Shown: positions 24,700 through 32,756 of the stretch, piece after piece
How positions within the stretch are numbered: position 1 is the stretch's first letter
How the letters are laid out: each line of letters begins with the position of its first letter
Assembly (NCBI RefSeq): GCF_003121295.1
Contig: NZ_PHNC01000038.1
Coordinates: forward strand, 56,030-120,029
DNA: 64,000 bases
Source: Streptomyces orinoci
GTDB taxonomy: Bacteria > Actinomycetota > Actinomycetes > Streptomycetales > Streptomycetaceae
Reading direction: 5' to 3'
Translations under genes and position numbers: made by a program
Notes under the pieces: generated by a model
What the model saw: only the letters and a program-made list of their open reading frames with translations
Told to the model about the DNA's origin: nothing
Database searches by the model: none

Positions 24700-25946
24700 G
24701 CGGCACGCACCCGGCGCAGGGCGGAGCGGCCGGCGTCCGTGGTCCGCAGGGCGCTGCTGAGCAGCGCTCCCCGGGTACGGTGCAGCGAGCCGCGCAGGGT
24801 GCCCCGCGTGGCCAGCTCGCCGAACAGCCGCTCGTACCGCCCGGCGATCTGCGCCGGGTCGAACCGCGCCGCGTTCTCCAGGGCCTGGCGGCCCATCCGC
24901 TTGCGCAGTTCATCGTCGTTGATCAGCTTCAGCAGCCCGGCGGCGATGGCATCGGTCTTGCCGACCGGCACCAGCAGTCCGTCGGCCCCGTTGTCGATGA
25001 TCTCCCCGGGGCCGTGCGGGCAGTCGGTGGAGACCACCGGCAGGCCGCAGCGCATGGCCTCCACGATGGTCATGCCGAAGGACTCCAGGCTGGAGGTGAC
25101 GGCGCCGATGGAGCCCTTGACCCACTCCGGGTCCAGCGGGTTGGCCGGGCCCATCAGCAGGACGTGGTTGTACAGGCCCAGGTCGTCGATCAGCTTGCGC
25201 AACTTGGCCTTCTCGACCCCTGCGCCATAGATCCGAAGCCGCCAGTCCGGGCGCTCGGCGACAACCTTGGCGAAGGCCCGGATCAGCACGTCATAGCGCT
25301 TGGCGGGGGCGAGCCGGCCGGCCGCGACCACCCACTTGCCGGTGCCGTCGGCCGGGGCGACCAGGGGGGCCGGGACGCTGTTGGGGACGGCCTCCACCCG
25401 TACTCCCGGCAGCCGCATCAGCTTGCGGTAGGTCTGCGCGTCGGCCTCGGTGACGGTGGTGACGGCGTCCAGCCGGGGGTAGTGGGTGCGCAGGGTCAGC
25501 TTCAGCGGGGCGGAGTGGGTGGAGAGGGTCAGATGCTCCTGGCCGACCCGCACCGGCCCGCGGCGGGCCTGCTGGGCGATGTGCACATTGAGGCCGGGCC
25601 GGGTGCCGACCACCACATCGCAGTCCAGGGAGCGCAGGTGTTCGGCGATCCGCCGGTCGGTGAGCGCGCTGTACTGCTTGTAGCGGCCCTCGGTGGCCGG
25701 GAAGACGGTGGCCGGGCGCCGGGCCTCGGGGTGGTCGCCCTCGTAGCCGGGGCCGTCCTTGCGCAGATCCACCAGGTGACGCAGCCGTACCTTGCCGGGC
25801 GTGGCGAAGACCGGCTCCTCGCGGTGCCGGAAGACCGAGACGATCTCCACGTCATGCTGCTCGGCGAGGGTGCCCGCCAGGTTGTACGTGGTGCGGATCG
25901 TGCCGCCGATGCCGTAGGCATTGTGAATCAGGAATGAGATGTGCAT
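24696..25946 (-). CDS. GT4-family glycosyltransferase
   Basis: 416 residues, GT-B fold: N-terminal acceptor domain beginning MHISFLIHNAYGIGGTIRTT and a nucleotide-sugar domain with WVVAAGRLAPAKRYDVLIRAF and the E-x7-E motif in ESFGMTIVEAMRCGLPVV. The C-terminal part resembles poly(glycerol-phosphate)-type transferases acting on cell-wall glycopolymers; the exact donor and acceptor are unknown. It is translationally coupled to the 23812-24699 gene. No polymer export genes are nearby. The upstream region to 26170 is divergent to another hypothetical gene. Confidence 0.88.
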   Translation of the reverse strand: MHISFLIHNAYGIGGTIRTTYNLAGTLAEQHDVEIVSVFRHREEPVFATPGKVRLRHLVDLRKDGPGYEGDHPEARRPATVFPATEGRYKQYSALTDRRIAEHLRSLDCDVVVGTRPGLNVHIAQQARRGPVRVGQEHLTLSTHSAPLKLTLRTHYPRLDAVTTVTEADAQTYRKLMRLPGVRVEAVPNSVPAPLVAPADGTGKWVVAAGRLAPAKRYDVLIRAFAKVVAERPDWRLRIYGAGVEKAKLRKLIDDLGLYNHVLLMGPANPLDPEWVKGSIGAVTSSLESFGMTIVEAMRCGLPVVSTDCPHGPGEIIDNGADGLLVPVGKTDAIAAGLLKLINDDELRKRMGRQALENAARFDPAQIAGRYERLFGELATRGTLRGSLHRTRGALLSSALRTTDAGRSALRRVRAA

Positions 25947-26170
25947 TCGTCCCCACAGCCGGTGTGCGCGCCTGGTGGCCCGCCTCCTGAGAGGTTAGAG
26001 CGTACTCAGTGCCATCCGGTTCGCCTGCGGCGGCAACCGGTTCACCGGAAGTTGAGCGTCCGGTTACCGGCGCCCCAGCAGGGCGTGACCCAGGCCCGGC
26101 GTCGTCCGTTGTCCTCGTTACGAGCCGGGAACCGCCCGGCCCTGTGCACCGAAGTTTCGAGGAGCCCTCC

Positions 26171-26962
26171 GTGCCCCGCATGCTGGACGTCAGCGACGAC
26201 GTACGCGCCGAGATCGGCGACGAAGAAGCGGACCGACTGCTCGGCGGCGACAACGCCCCCGGCACCTATGAGTGCACCTCCTGCCGTGCCGTCGGCGACA
26301 GCGAGCGGGACCGCACCAGCACCGTGCTCTTCGTCGGCGAGGAGTCGGCGGTGCTGGCCTTCGCGCACGCGGCCTGCATCCCCTCCCAGGTCGTCCCGGT
26401 CTCCGAGGAGCAGTTGCAGAACGCGGTGCGTTCCATCACCGGCGAGGGCCCGGCGGCGGGTGAGCCGGCGGTGACCGCCGAGGTACCGCTGCAGGCCGAG
26501 CTGGGGGTCACCAGCGGCCTGCTGCTGATCAACAACGATGTGCATCCCACCCTGGTGGTGGAGCCGCTGACCGCGATCGCCCGGCCCGGCACCACCGGTC
26601 CGGCGGATGTCTTCCTGGAGCTGCTGGGCGAGCAGGGTTTCACCCCGGTGAGCTCGGTCGATGACATTCCGAGCGCCAACCCCGGCTGGTCGGTGCTGGT
26701 GGCCATGGGCCAGCTGCACGCCATCCTGCAGCCCGGCGCGACCGCCGGCTCCCCGGTCGCCTGGTGGCAGGCCCATCAGGCGATGCAGGTGGCCGAGGAG
26801 TGGCGGGCGGCGGTCAAGCGCCACCAGCGGGTGATCGTCTTCGCGGCGCCGGTGGGCACCATCGGCCAGCAGTCCCGGGAGGACCTGCTGCGCGAGGCCC
26901 TGGACCGGGCCGCGGCGGCGGGCCGGCTGGTGGGCGCGACCATGCCGCTCGCGGGCACATGA
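26171..26962 (+). CDS. Conserved hypothetical protein upstream of the der cluster
   Basis: 263 residues, soluble. It begins VPRMLDVSDDVRAEIGDEEADRLLGG and carries a CTSC pair at about residues 37-40 and a further Cys near 68, which could form a small metal site. The rest is an alpha/beta fold with no motif I know. GTG at 26171 has GAGGAG 6 nt upstream and is preferred over longer in-frame starts. I recall similar proteins beside der in Streptomyces, but no function has been assigned to my knowledge. Confidence 0.75.
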   Translation: MPRMLDVSDDVRAEIGDEEADRLLGGDNAPGTYECTSCRAVGDSERDRTSTVLFVGEESAVLAFAHAACIPSQVVPVSEEQLQNAVRSITGEGPAAGEPAVTAEVPLQAELGVTSGLLLINNDVHPTLVVEPLTAIARPGTTGPADVFLELLGEQGFTPVSSVDDIPSANPGWSVLVAMGQLHAILQPGATAGSPVAWWQAHQAMQVAEEWRAAVKRHQRVIVFAAPVGTIGQQSREDLLREALDRAAAAGRLVGATMPLAGT

Positions 26963-27024
26963 TCGCATTCACGCTCCCCGCGCTCCCGGGCCCGGGGTGT
27001 CATTCACGGATGTGACCGCATCCG

Positions 27025-27423
27025 ATGGGCCGCGGTGTCGTTGGCAGGGATGTGTACTCTTACGAACCCTCCCGGACCTCGTACCAGAACTACATCCCCG
27101 GTATGCGGCCGTCCCGGGACGCCGCCGACCGGAGCCGCTGCGAGTCGGTCACCCCGATCTTCGACGCCCTGTGCTCCGAGTACCGCCGTGCCTTCCGCAC
27201 CCTGCCGGGCGACCGGGCCGGTGAGGAGGACCTGGGCTTCAAGGGCTTCGGCTCCCAGCAGGGGCAGGGCGGCTACTACGGCCAGCTGACCGGGCACTCC
27301 CCCTACTCCGGCCACTCCGGCCACCATGGCAGCTGGGACACCTACCACACACACGGGCGGCAGCGCGGGGCACTTCCCGCACTGCCGCCCGGTGCGCGCG
27401 ACGGGCGCTCACGAGGGTTCTAG
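27025..27423 (+). CDS. Small hypothetical protein with Gly/His/Tyr-rich tail
   Basis: 132 residues. Third-position G+C is very high throughout, as in neighbouring real genes. The middle has TPIFDALCSEYRRAFRTLPGDR followed by EEDLGFKGF, which looks like a folded, conserved-type segment. The last 45 residues are low-complexity Gly, Gln, Tyr and His (GYYGQLTGHSPYSGHSGHH). No signal peptide. The start is uncertain: ATG at 27025 lacks a ribosome-binding site, and GTG at 27055 is close to AGGG. Its 3' end is a hairpin shared with der. Function unknown. Confidence 0.6.
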   Translation: MGRGVVGRDVYSYEPSRTSYQNYIPGMRPSRDAADRSRCESVTPIFDALCSEYRRAFRTLPGDRAGEEDLGFKGFGSQQGQGGYYGQLTGHSPYSGHSGHHGSWDTYHTHGRQRGALPALPPGARDGRSRGF

Positions 27424-27427
27424 GCCC

Positions 27428-27451
27428 GGCCGGGCGGCGCACCGCCCGGCC
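27428..27451. terminator. Bidirectional terminator between the 27025 gene and der
   Basis: GGCCGGGCGG / CCGCCCGGCC perfect 10-bp stem with a CGCA loop, between convergent stops at 27423 and 27458. Confidence 0.8.
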
Positions 27452-27457
27452 AAGGCG

Positions 27458-28915
27458 TCACTTCTTGCGGCTGCGCTTCTCCCGCACCCGCACCGAGATG
27501 TGGATCGGCGTCCCCTCGAAGCCGAACTCCTCGCGCAGCCGGCGCTCGATGAAGCGGCGGTAGCCGGCCTCCAGGAAGCCGGAGGCGAACAGCACAAAGC
27601 GCGGCGGGCGGGTGCCCGCCTGGGTGCCGAAGAGGATGCGCGGCTGCTTGCCGCCCCGGATGGGGTGCGGGTGGGCGGCGACCAGCTCGCCCAGGAAGGC
27701 GTTGAGACGGCCGGTGGGCACCCGGGTCTCCCAGCCGGCCAGCGCGGTCTCGATGGCCGGGACCAGCTTCTCCATATGCCGCCCGGTGCGCGCCGAGACA
27801 TTGACCCGGGGAGCCCAGCCGATCTGGCCCAGCTCGGTCTCGATCTCCCGCTCCAGGTAGTAGCGGCGCTCCTCGTCCAGGGTGTCCCACTTGTTGATGG
27901 CCAGCACCAGGGCCCGGCCCGCCTCCACGGCCATGGTGATGATCCGCTGGTCCTGGACGCTGATGGACTCCGAGGCGTCGATCAGCACCACCGCGACCTC
28001 GGCCTTCTCCACCGCGGCGGCGGTGCGCAGGGAGGCGTAGTAGTCGGCGCCCTCCTGGAGGTGGACCCGGCGGCGGATGCCGGCGGTGTCCACGAACTTC
28101 CAGGTCTTGCCGCCGAGTTCGATCAGCTCGTCCACCGGGTCGCGGGTGGTGCCGGCCAGCTCGTTGACGACCACCCGCTCCTCGCCCGCCACCTTGTTCA
28201 GCAGCGAGGACTTGCCCACATTGGGGCGGCCGATCAGGGCCACCCGGCGGGGGCCGCCCACGGCGGTGCCGAAGGTCTGGGCCGGGGCGTCGGGCAGCGC
28301 CTCCAGGACCGCGTCCAGCATGTCGCCGGTGCCGCGGCCGTGCAGGGCGGAGACCGGGTGGGGCTCGCCCAGGCCCAGTGACCACAGCATGGCGGCGTCG
28401 GCCTCGGCGGAGGGGCCGTCCACCTTGTTGGCGCACAGCACCACCGGTTTGCCCGCCCGGCGCAGCAGCTTGACCACGGCCTCGTCGGTGTCCGTGGCGC
28501 CCACCGAGGCGTCCACCACGAAGACCACCGCGTCGGCGGCCTCGATGGCGAACTCGGCCTGGGCGGCGACCGAGGCGTCGATGCCCAGCACGTCCTGCTC
28601 CCAGCCGCCGGTGTCCACGACCTTGAAGCGGCGGCCGGCCCACTCGGCCTCATAGGTCACCCGGTCCCGGGTGACGCCCGGCTTGTCCTCCACCACCGCT
28701 TCGCGGCGGCCGATGATCCGGTTCACCAGGGTGGACTTGCCGACGTTGGGGCGGCCGACCACGGCGAGCACGGGCAGCGGGCCGTGGCCCGCGGCCGCCA
28801 GCTCACCGGCGATCTCCTCGGCGTCGAAGCCCTCCTGCGCCGCGAGCTCCATGAACTCCGCGTACTCGGCGTCGCCAAGCTCACCGTGCTCGTCGCCGTG
28901 GATCTGGTCGTTCAT
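27458..28915 (-). CDS. der: Ribosome-assembly GTPase Der (EngA)
   Basis: 485 residues with two tandem GTPase domains and a C-terminal KH-like domain. P-loops are GRPNVGKST (about 54-62) and GRPNVGKSS (about 229). Switch I/II motifs TRD and DTGGWE, and a second set in the other domain, are present. Der matures the 50S subunit. The N-terminal 45-residue acidic extension is usual in actinobacteria. ATG at 28915 follows AAGGA. It is the last gene of the tyrA-cmk-plsC-der run on the minus strand, and ends at a shared terminator. Confidence 0.97.
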   Translation of the reverse strand: MNDQIHGDEHGELGDAEYAEFMELAAQEGFDAEEIAGELAAAGHGPLPVLAVVGRPNVGKSTLVNRIIGRREAVVEDKPGVTRDRVTYEAEWAGRRFKVVDTGGWEQDVLGIDASVAAQAEFAIEAADAVVFVVDASVGATDTDEAVVKLLRRAGKPVVLCANKVDGPSAEADAAMLWSLGLGEPHPVSALHGRGTGDMLDAVLEALPDAPAQTFGTAVGGPRRVALIGRPNVGKSSLLNKVAGEERVVVNELAGTTRDPVDELIELGGKTWKFVDTAGIRRRVHLQEGADYYASLRTAAAVEKAEVAVVLIDASESISVQDQRIITMAVEAGRALVLAINKWDTLDEERRYYLEREIETELGQIGWAPRVNVSARTGRHMEKLVPAIETALAGWETRVPTGRLNAFLGELVAAHPHPIRGGKQPRILFGTQAGTRPPRFVLFASGFLEAGYRRFIERRLREEFGFEGTPIHISVRVREKRSRKK

Positions 28916-28976
28916 GAAGGTCCGTTCCTTGCTCTCATCGGCGGGACCCTTACGGCCCGCTACTCAAAAGTCTGTG

Positions 28977-29618
28977 TCAGCGGCCGGTGAGCCGCTTGGC
29001 GTCCGCCAGGTGGGCGGCCAGCCGGTGCTGGATGCGGACGGTCGCCTCGTCCAGCGCCTTGCGGGTACGCCGCCCGCTGCCGTCCCCGGCCTCAAAAGGA
29101 TCCCCGAAGACCACATCGACCCGCCCCCGCAGCGGCGGCAGGCCGCGTACCAGGCGGCCGGCGCGCTCGGCACTGCCCAGCACCGCCACCGGCACAATGG
29201 GCGCCCCCGACCGTACGGCGAAATAGGCCAGACCGGCCCGCAGCGCGGCGAAGTCGCCCTCGCCCCGGGTGCCCTCCGGGAAGATGCCCAGCACCCCGCC
29301 CTGCTGAAGGACCTCCAGCGCCCCGGTGACGGCGGCCCGGTCGGTGCCCTGGCGGTCCACCTCCAGCTGGCCGATGGAGCGCAGGAACCAGCCCAGCGGG
29401 CCGACGAAGGCTTCCTTCTTGACCAGGAAGTGCGCCGGGCGCGGGGCGGTGCCCATCACCATCGGGCCGTCCACATTGTGCGAGTGGTTGACGGCCAGGA
29501 TGACCGGCCCCGCGGCGGGCACCCGCCAGGCACCCAGCACCCGGGGCTTCCACAGCCCGTACATCAGTCCGACGCCGATCCGCCGGCCGACGGCGGCGCC
29601 GGAGGCGGAAGGACTCAC
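28977..29618 (-). CDS. plsC: 1-acyl-sn-glycerol-3-phosphate acyltransferase (PlsC family)
   Basis: 213 residues. The acyltransferase motifs are NHSHNVDGP (H-x4-D) and FPEGTRGEG. It transfers an acyl group to lysophosphatidate at the inner membrane face during phospholipid synthesis. The start is GTG at 29618 overlapping the cmk stop (GTGA), which fits the family length better than the longer frame. Its position between cmk and der is conserved in Streptomyces. Substrate specificity within the family cannot be told from sequence alone. Confidence 0.88.
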   Translation of the reverse strand: MSPSASGAAVGRRIGVGLMYGLWKPRVLGAWRVPAAGPVILAVNHSHNVDGPMVMGTAPRPAHFLVKKEAFVGPLGWFLRSIGQLEVDRQGTDRAAVTGALEVLQQGGVLGIFPEGTRGEGDFAALRAGLAYFAVRSGAPIVPVAVLGSAERAGRLVRGLPPLRGRVDVVFGDPFEAGDGSGRRTRKALDEATVRIQHRLAAHLADAKRLTGR

Positions 29619-30316
29619 GCGGTCCGCTTCTCCTCCACCAGGGTCACCACACACTCGATGACCTGCTCCAGGGTCAGCTCGGTGGTGTCCACCTCCACCG
29701 CGTCGGCGGCCTTGGCCAGCGGGGAGGTCTTCCGGCCGGAGTCGGCGGCGTCCCGCTTGACCAGCGCCGCCTGGGTGGCGGCCAGGTCACCGGCCTCCTT
29801 GCCCTTGAGCTCGCCATTGCGGCGGGCGGCGCGGGCCTCCGGGGAGGCGGTGAGGAAGATCTTGACATCGGCGTCCGGCAGCACGGTGGTGCCGATGTCC
29901 CGGCCCTCCACCACGATGCCCGCCGGGGCCGCGGCGGCGATGGCCCGCTGCAGCTCGGTCAGCCGGGTGCGCACCTCCGGGACCGCGCTGACCGCGCTCA
30001 CCGCGGCGGTGACCTCCTGGGTGCGGATGGGCGCCGAGGCGTCCAGGCCGTCCACGGTGATGGCGGGCGCGGAGGGGTCGGTGCCGGAGACGATCTCCGG
30101 CTTGCCGGCGGCGGCGGCCACCGCCATGGCGTCGTTGACGTCGATGCCATTGCTCAGCATCCACCAGGTGATCGCCCGGTACTGCGCCCCGGTGTCCAGG
30201 TAGCGCAGGCCCAGCTTGGCGGCCACGGCCTTGGAGGTGCTGGACTTGCCCGTGCCGGAGGGGCCGTCGATGCCGACGATCACTGCTGCCGGTGCGGTCC
30301 GGGCGGCGGTTTCCAC
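29615..30316 (-). CDS. cmk: Cytidylate kinase
   Basis: 233 residues. P-loop GIDGPSGTGKSSTSK near the N-terminus, RYLDTGAQYRAITW in the NMP-binding region, and VVEGRDIGTTVLP. It phosphorylates CMP/dCMP with ATP. The start is unclear: GTG at 30316 gives an N-terminus VETAARTAP, and GTG at 30328 lies directly against AGGAAG, which is too close. It is translationally coupled to plsC by GTGA. It sits in the conserved actinobacterial order tyrA-cmk-plsC-der. Confidence 0.93.
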   Translation of the reverse strand: METAARTAPAAVIVGIDGPSGTGKSSTSKAVAAKLGLRYLDTGAQYRAITWWMLSNGIDVNDAMAVAAAAGKPEIVSGTDPSAPAITVDGLDASAPIRTQEVTAAVSAVSAVPEVRTRLTELQRAIAAAAPAGIVVEGRDIGTTVLPDADVKIFLTASPEARAARRNGELKGKEAGDLAATQAALVKRDAADSGRKTSPLAKAADAVEVDTTELTLEQVIECVVTLVEEKRTA

Positions 30317-30429
30317 GGTGTCAGACACCTTCCTGTGTACGGGCTGTCTACGGGCTGTCCTGTGAGCGGTGGGCTCACCCAAGGTTACTGGCTCGCCGGA
30401 GCGCCTCGTGCAGCCGTACGGTCCCCCGG

Positions 30430-31500
30430 CTACCGCCGCACCGGCCAGCCCCGTTCGGCCAGCGTCCCGGCCAGCTGCCCGGCCACCGCCGGGTCCACCA
30501 TCAGCTGGATCAGGCCGGCCTGCTGGCCGGTGGCGTGCTCGATCCGGACGTCCTCGATATTGACGCCCGCCCGGCCGGCGTCGGCGAAGATCCGGGCCAG
30601 CTCGCCCGGCTGGTCGCCGATGAGCACGGTGACCGTCTCATAGACGGCCGGGGCCGCGCCGTGCTTGCCCGGGACCCGGGCCCGGCCGTCATTGCCCCGG
30701 CGCAGCACATCCTCCAGTTCGGCGGCACCCTCCTTGCCCGCCTGGAGGGCCCGCAGCGCCCGTACCGTCTCGTCCAGGTCGGCGGCCAGGGCGTCCAGCA
30801 CATCGGCGACCGGGCCGGGGTTGGCGGAGAGGATCTCCAGCCACATCCGGGGGTCGGAGGCGGCGATCCGGGTGACATCGCGGACGCCCTGCCCGCACAG
30901 CCGCACCGCGGTCTCGTCGGCATTGCGCAGCCGGGCGGCGACCAGGCTGGAGACCAGCTGGGGGGTGTGCGAGACCAGGGCCACCGCGCGGTCGTGGTCC
31001 TCGGCGTCCATCACCACCGGGACGGCCCGGCACAGGGCCACCAGCTCCAGCGCCAGGTTGAGCACCTCGGTGTCGGTGTCCCGGGTGGGGGTCAGCACCC
31101 AGGGGCGGCCCTCGAAGAGGTCCGCGGTGGCCGCCAGCGGACCGGAGCGCTCCCGTCCGGCCATCGGATGGGTGCCCAGATAGGTGCTGAGGTCGCAGCC
31201 CAGCGCCCGCAGCTCCCGGCGGGGGCCGCCCTTGACGCTGGCCACATCCAGATAGGCCCGGGCCAGCCCGCCCTCGATCGCGGCGGCCAGGGTGGCCGCC
31301 ACATGCGCCGGCGGCACGGCGACCAGCGCCAGGTCCACCGGCCCGTCCGGCTCCTGGTCGAGGCCGGCGCCCAGGGCGGCGGCGGTACGGGCCTGGTCGG
31401 GGTCGTGGTCCCGGAGGTAGACGCGCACCCCGCGGCCCGCCAGGGCGAGCGCGGCGGAGGTGCCGATCAGTCCGGTGCCGATGACGAGGGCGGTACGCAC
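30430..31500 (-). CDS. tyrA: Prephenate dehydrogenase with ACT domain
   Basis: 356 residues. An N-terminal NAD(P)-binding GTGLIGTSAALALAG, the catalytic His region STYLGTHPMAGRERSG, a helical dimerisation domain (LVSHTPQLVSSLVAARL), and a C-terminal ACT domain (VLIGDQPGELARIFADAG, about 280-345) that suggests tyrosine feedback. It converts prephenate to 4-hydroxyphenylpyruvate in tyrosine synthesis. GTG at 31500 has AAGGA 9 nt upstream. It is the first gene of the run with cmk, plsC and der, and is divergent from the DUF952 gene across about 100 bp. Confidence 0.94.
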   Translation of the reverse strand: MRTALVIGTGLIGTSAALALAGRGVRVYLRDHDPDQARTAAALGAGLDQEPDGPVDLALVAVPPAHVAATLAAAIEGGLARAYLDVASVKGGPRRELRALGCDLSTYLGTHPMAGRERSGPLAATADLFEGRPWVLTPTRDTDTEVLNLALELVALCRAVPVVMDAEDHDRAVALVSHTPQLVSSLVAARLRNADETAVRLCGQGVRDVTRIAASDPRMWLEILSANPGPVADVLDALAADLDETVRALRALQAGKEGAAELEDVLRRGNDGRARVPGKHGAAPAVYETVTVLIGDQPGELARIFADAGRAGVNIEDVRIEHATGQQAGLIQLMVDPAVAGQLAGTLAERGWPVRR

Positions 31501-31603
31501 TGGGTGAGGTCCTTGCTGTGCGCGGGCGGTCCGTGGTGGCTTAACCCTAGTGCGCCGCCGTGCGGGCCCTGCGCGGGCGGTCACCGTCCGGTACAACGTG
31601 GAC

Positions 31604-31966
31604 ATGATCTTTCATGTGGTATCGCTGGACGACTGGCTGGCCATCCCCGACCGCCCCTACGCCCCCGCCTCCCTGGAGACCGAGGGCTTTGTGCACTGCT
31701 CCCCCGACGAGGCCACCACCCTGGCGGTGGCCACCGCCTTCTACCGGGAGGTGCCGGGACCGCTGATGGCCCTGCTGATCGACGAGCACAAGCTGGACGT
31801 CCTGGTCCGCTGGGAGGCCCCGGCCGGCCCGCCGCCGCCCGGAGTGCCGCCGGGGACGCTGTTCCCGCATGTCTACGGGCGGATCAGCCGGGACGCGGTG
31901 GACGGGATGATGGAGATCGAACGGGACGAGGAGCGGCGCGCGGTGGGCCTGGCGGTCTGGTCCTGA
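31604..31966 (+). CDS. DUF952 family protein
   Basis: 120 residues. It starts MIFHVVSLDDWLAI and contains EGFVHCSPDEATTLAVATAFY and WEAPAG...LFPHVYGRI, the DUF952 pattern with conserved His residues in HCS and PHVYG. Structures of the family resemble ADP-ribosyltransferase-like folds, but no activity is established to my knowledge. ATG at 31604 is preferred over in-frame upstream codons. It is divergent from tyrA and 42 bp before the nucleotidyltransferase gene, possibly the same transcript. Confidence 0.83.
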   Translation: MIFHVVSLDDWLAIPDRPYAPASLETEGFVHCSPDEATTLAVATAFYREVPGPLMALLIDEHKLDVLVRWEAPAGPPPPGVPPGTLFPHVYGRISRDAVDGMMEIERDEERRAVGLAVWS

Positions 31967-32008
31967 CCACGGAAATCGAGGTGCCGGCGGGGCGTGCCCG
32001 CTGCCACC

Positions 32009-32722
32009 ATGCTCGCCATGCACTCCTCGCACTCCCTGCGCTCGCCGCACTCCCTGGTGACCGAGCACACCGTCTACTCCTGTGTGATGGGCTCGCGCGC
32101 CTTCGGGCTGGCCACCGAGGACAGCGACACCGACCGGCGCGGGGTCTTCCTGGCCCCCACCCCCATGTTCTGGGGCTTCACCAAGCCGCCCACGCATATC
32201 GAGGGACCGGGCGAGGAGCGCTTCTCCTGGGAGCTGGAGCGCTTCTGCGAGCTGGCGCTGCGGGCCAACCCCACGGTGCTGGAGTGCCTGCACTCCCCGC
32301 TGGTGGAACGGGCGGACGCGACCGGACGGGAACTGCTGTCGCTGCGCGGCGCCTTCCTGTCCCGGCAGGTCCATCAGACCTTCGCCGGCTACGCGGCCGG
32401 GCACCTGTCCAAGGTCGCGGCGGACATCAAGGCGAACGGCACCCCCCGCTGGAAACGGGTAATGCATCTTCTCCGCCTCACCCTCAGCTGCCGGGACCTG
32501 CTGCGCACCGGCCGGCTGGTGGTCGAGACCGGCGAGCACCGGGAGCGGCTGCTGGCGGTGCGCCGGGGCGAGCTGTCCTGGGCGGAGGTGGAGTCCTGGC
32601 TGGCCGTCCTGCACCGGGAGACCGAGGCGGCCGCCGCCTCGACACCGCTGCCCGCAGAGCCGGACCGGGCCCGGGTGGAGGACTTCCTGATACGGACGCG
32701 GCGCGCGTCAGCCGCCATATGA
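32009..32722 (+). CDS. Predicted nucleotidyltransferase, RlaP (pol-beta) family
   Basis: About 238 residues. The nucleotidyltransferase signature is VMGSRAFGLATEDSDTDRRG (GS...D-x-D), followed by ERFCELALRANPTVLECLHSP, typical of the RlaP family predicted for RNA repair. The C-terminal helical part includes HLSKVAADIKANGTPRWKR and the Lys/Arg-rich HLLRLTLSCRDLL. The catalytic DxD is intact. The start is uncertain (ATG at 32009 or 32018); no ribosome-binding site is evident. No RtcB or RNA ligase gene is present nearby, so the repair role is only the family prediction. Confidence 0.8.
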   Translation: MLAMHSSHSLRSPHSLVTEHTVYSCVMGSRAFGLATEDSDTDRRGVFLAPTPMFWGFTKPPTHIEGPGEERFSWELERFCELALRANPTVLECLHSPLVERADATGRELLSLRGAFLSRQVHQTFAGYAAGHLSKVAADIKANGTPRWKRVMHLLRLTLSCRDLLRTGRLVVETGEHRERLLAVRRGELSWAEVESWLAVLHRETEAAAASTPLPAEPDRARVEDFLIRTRRASAAI

Positions 32723-32737
32723 CGTCCGACGCGCGCC
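32700..32737. terminator. Hairpin between the nucleotidyltransferase gene and rluB
   Basis: GGCGCGCGTC / GACGCGCGCC 10-bp stem with an 18-nt loop that contains the nucleotidyltransferase stop codon. A second small palindrome GCCCGTACGGGC follows at 32743-32754. Confidence 0.55.
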
Positions 32738-32756
32738 GCCCGGCCCGTACGGGCTC

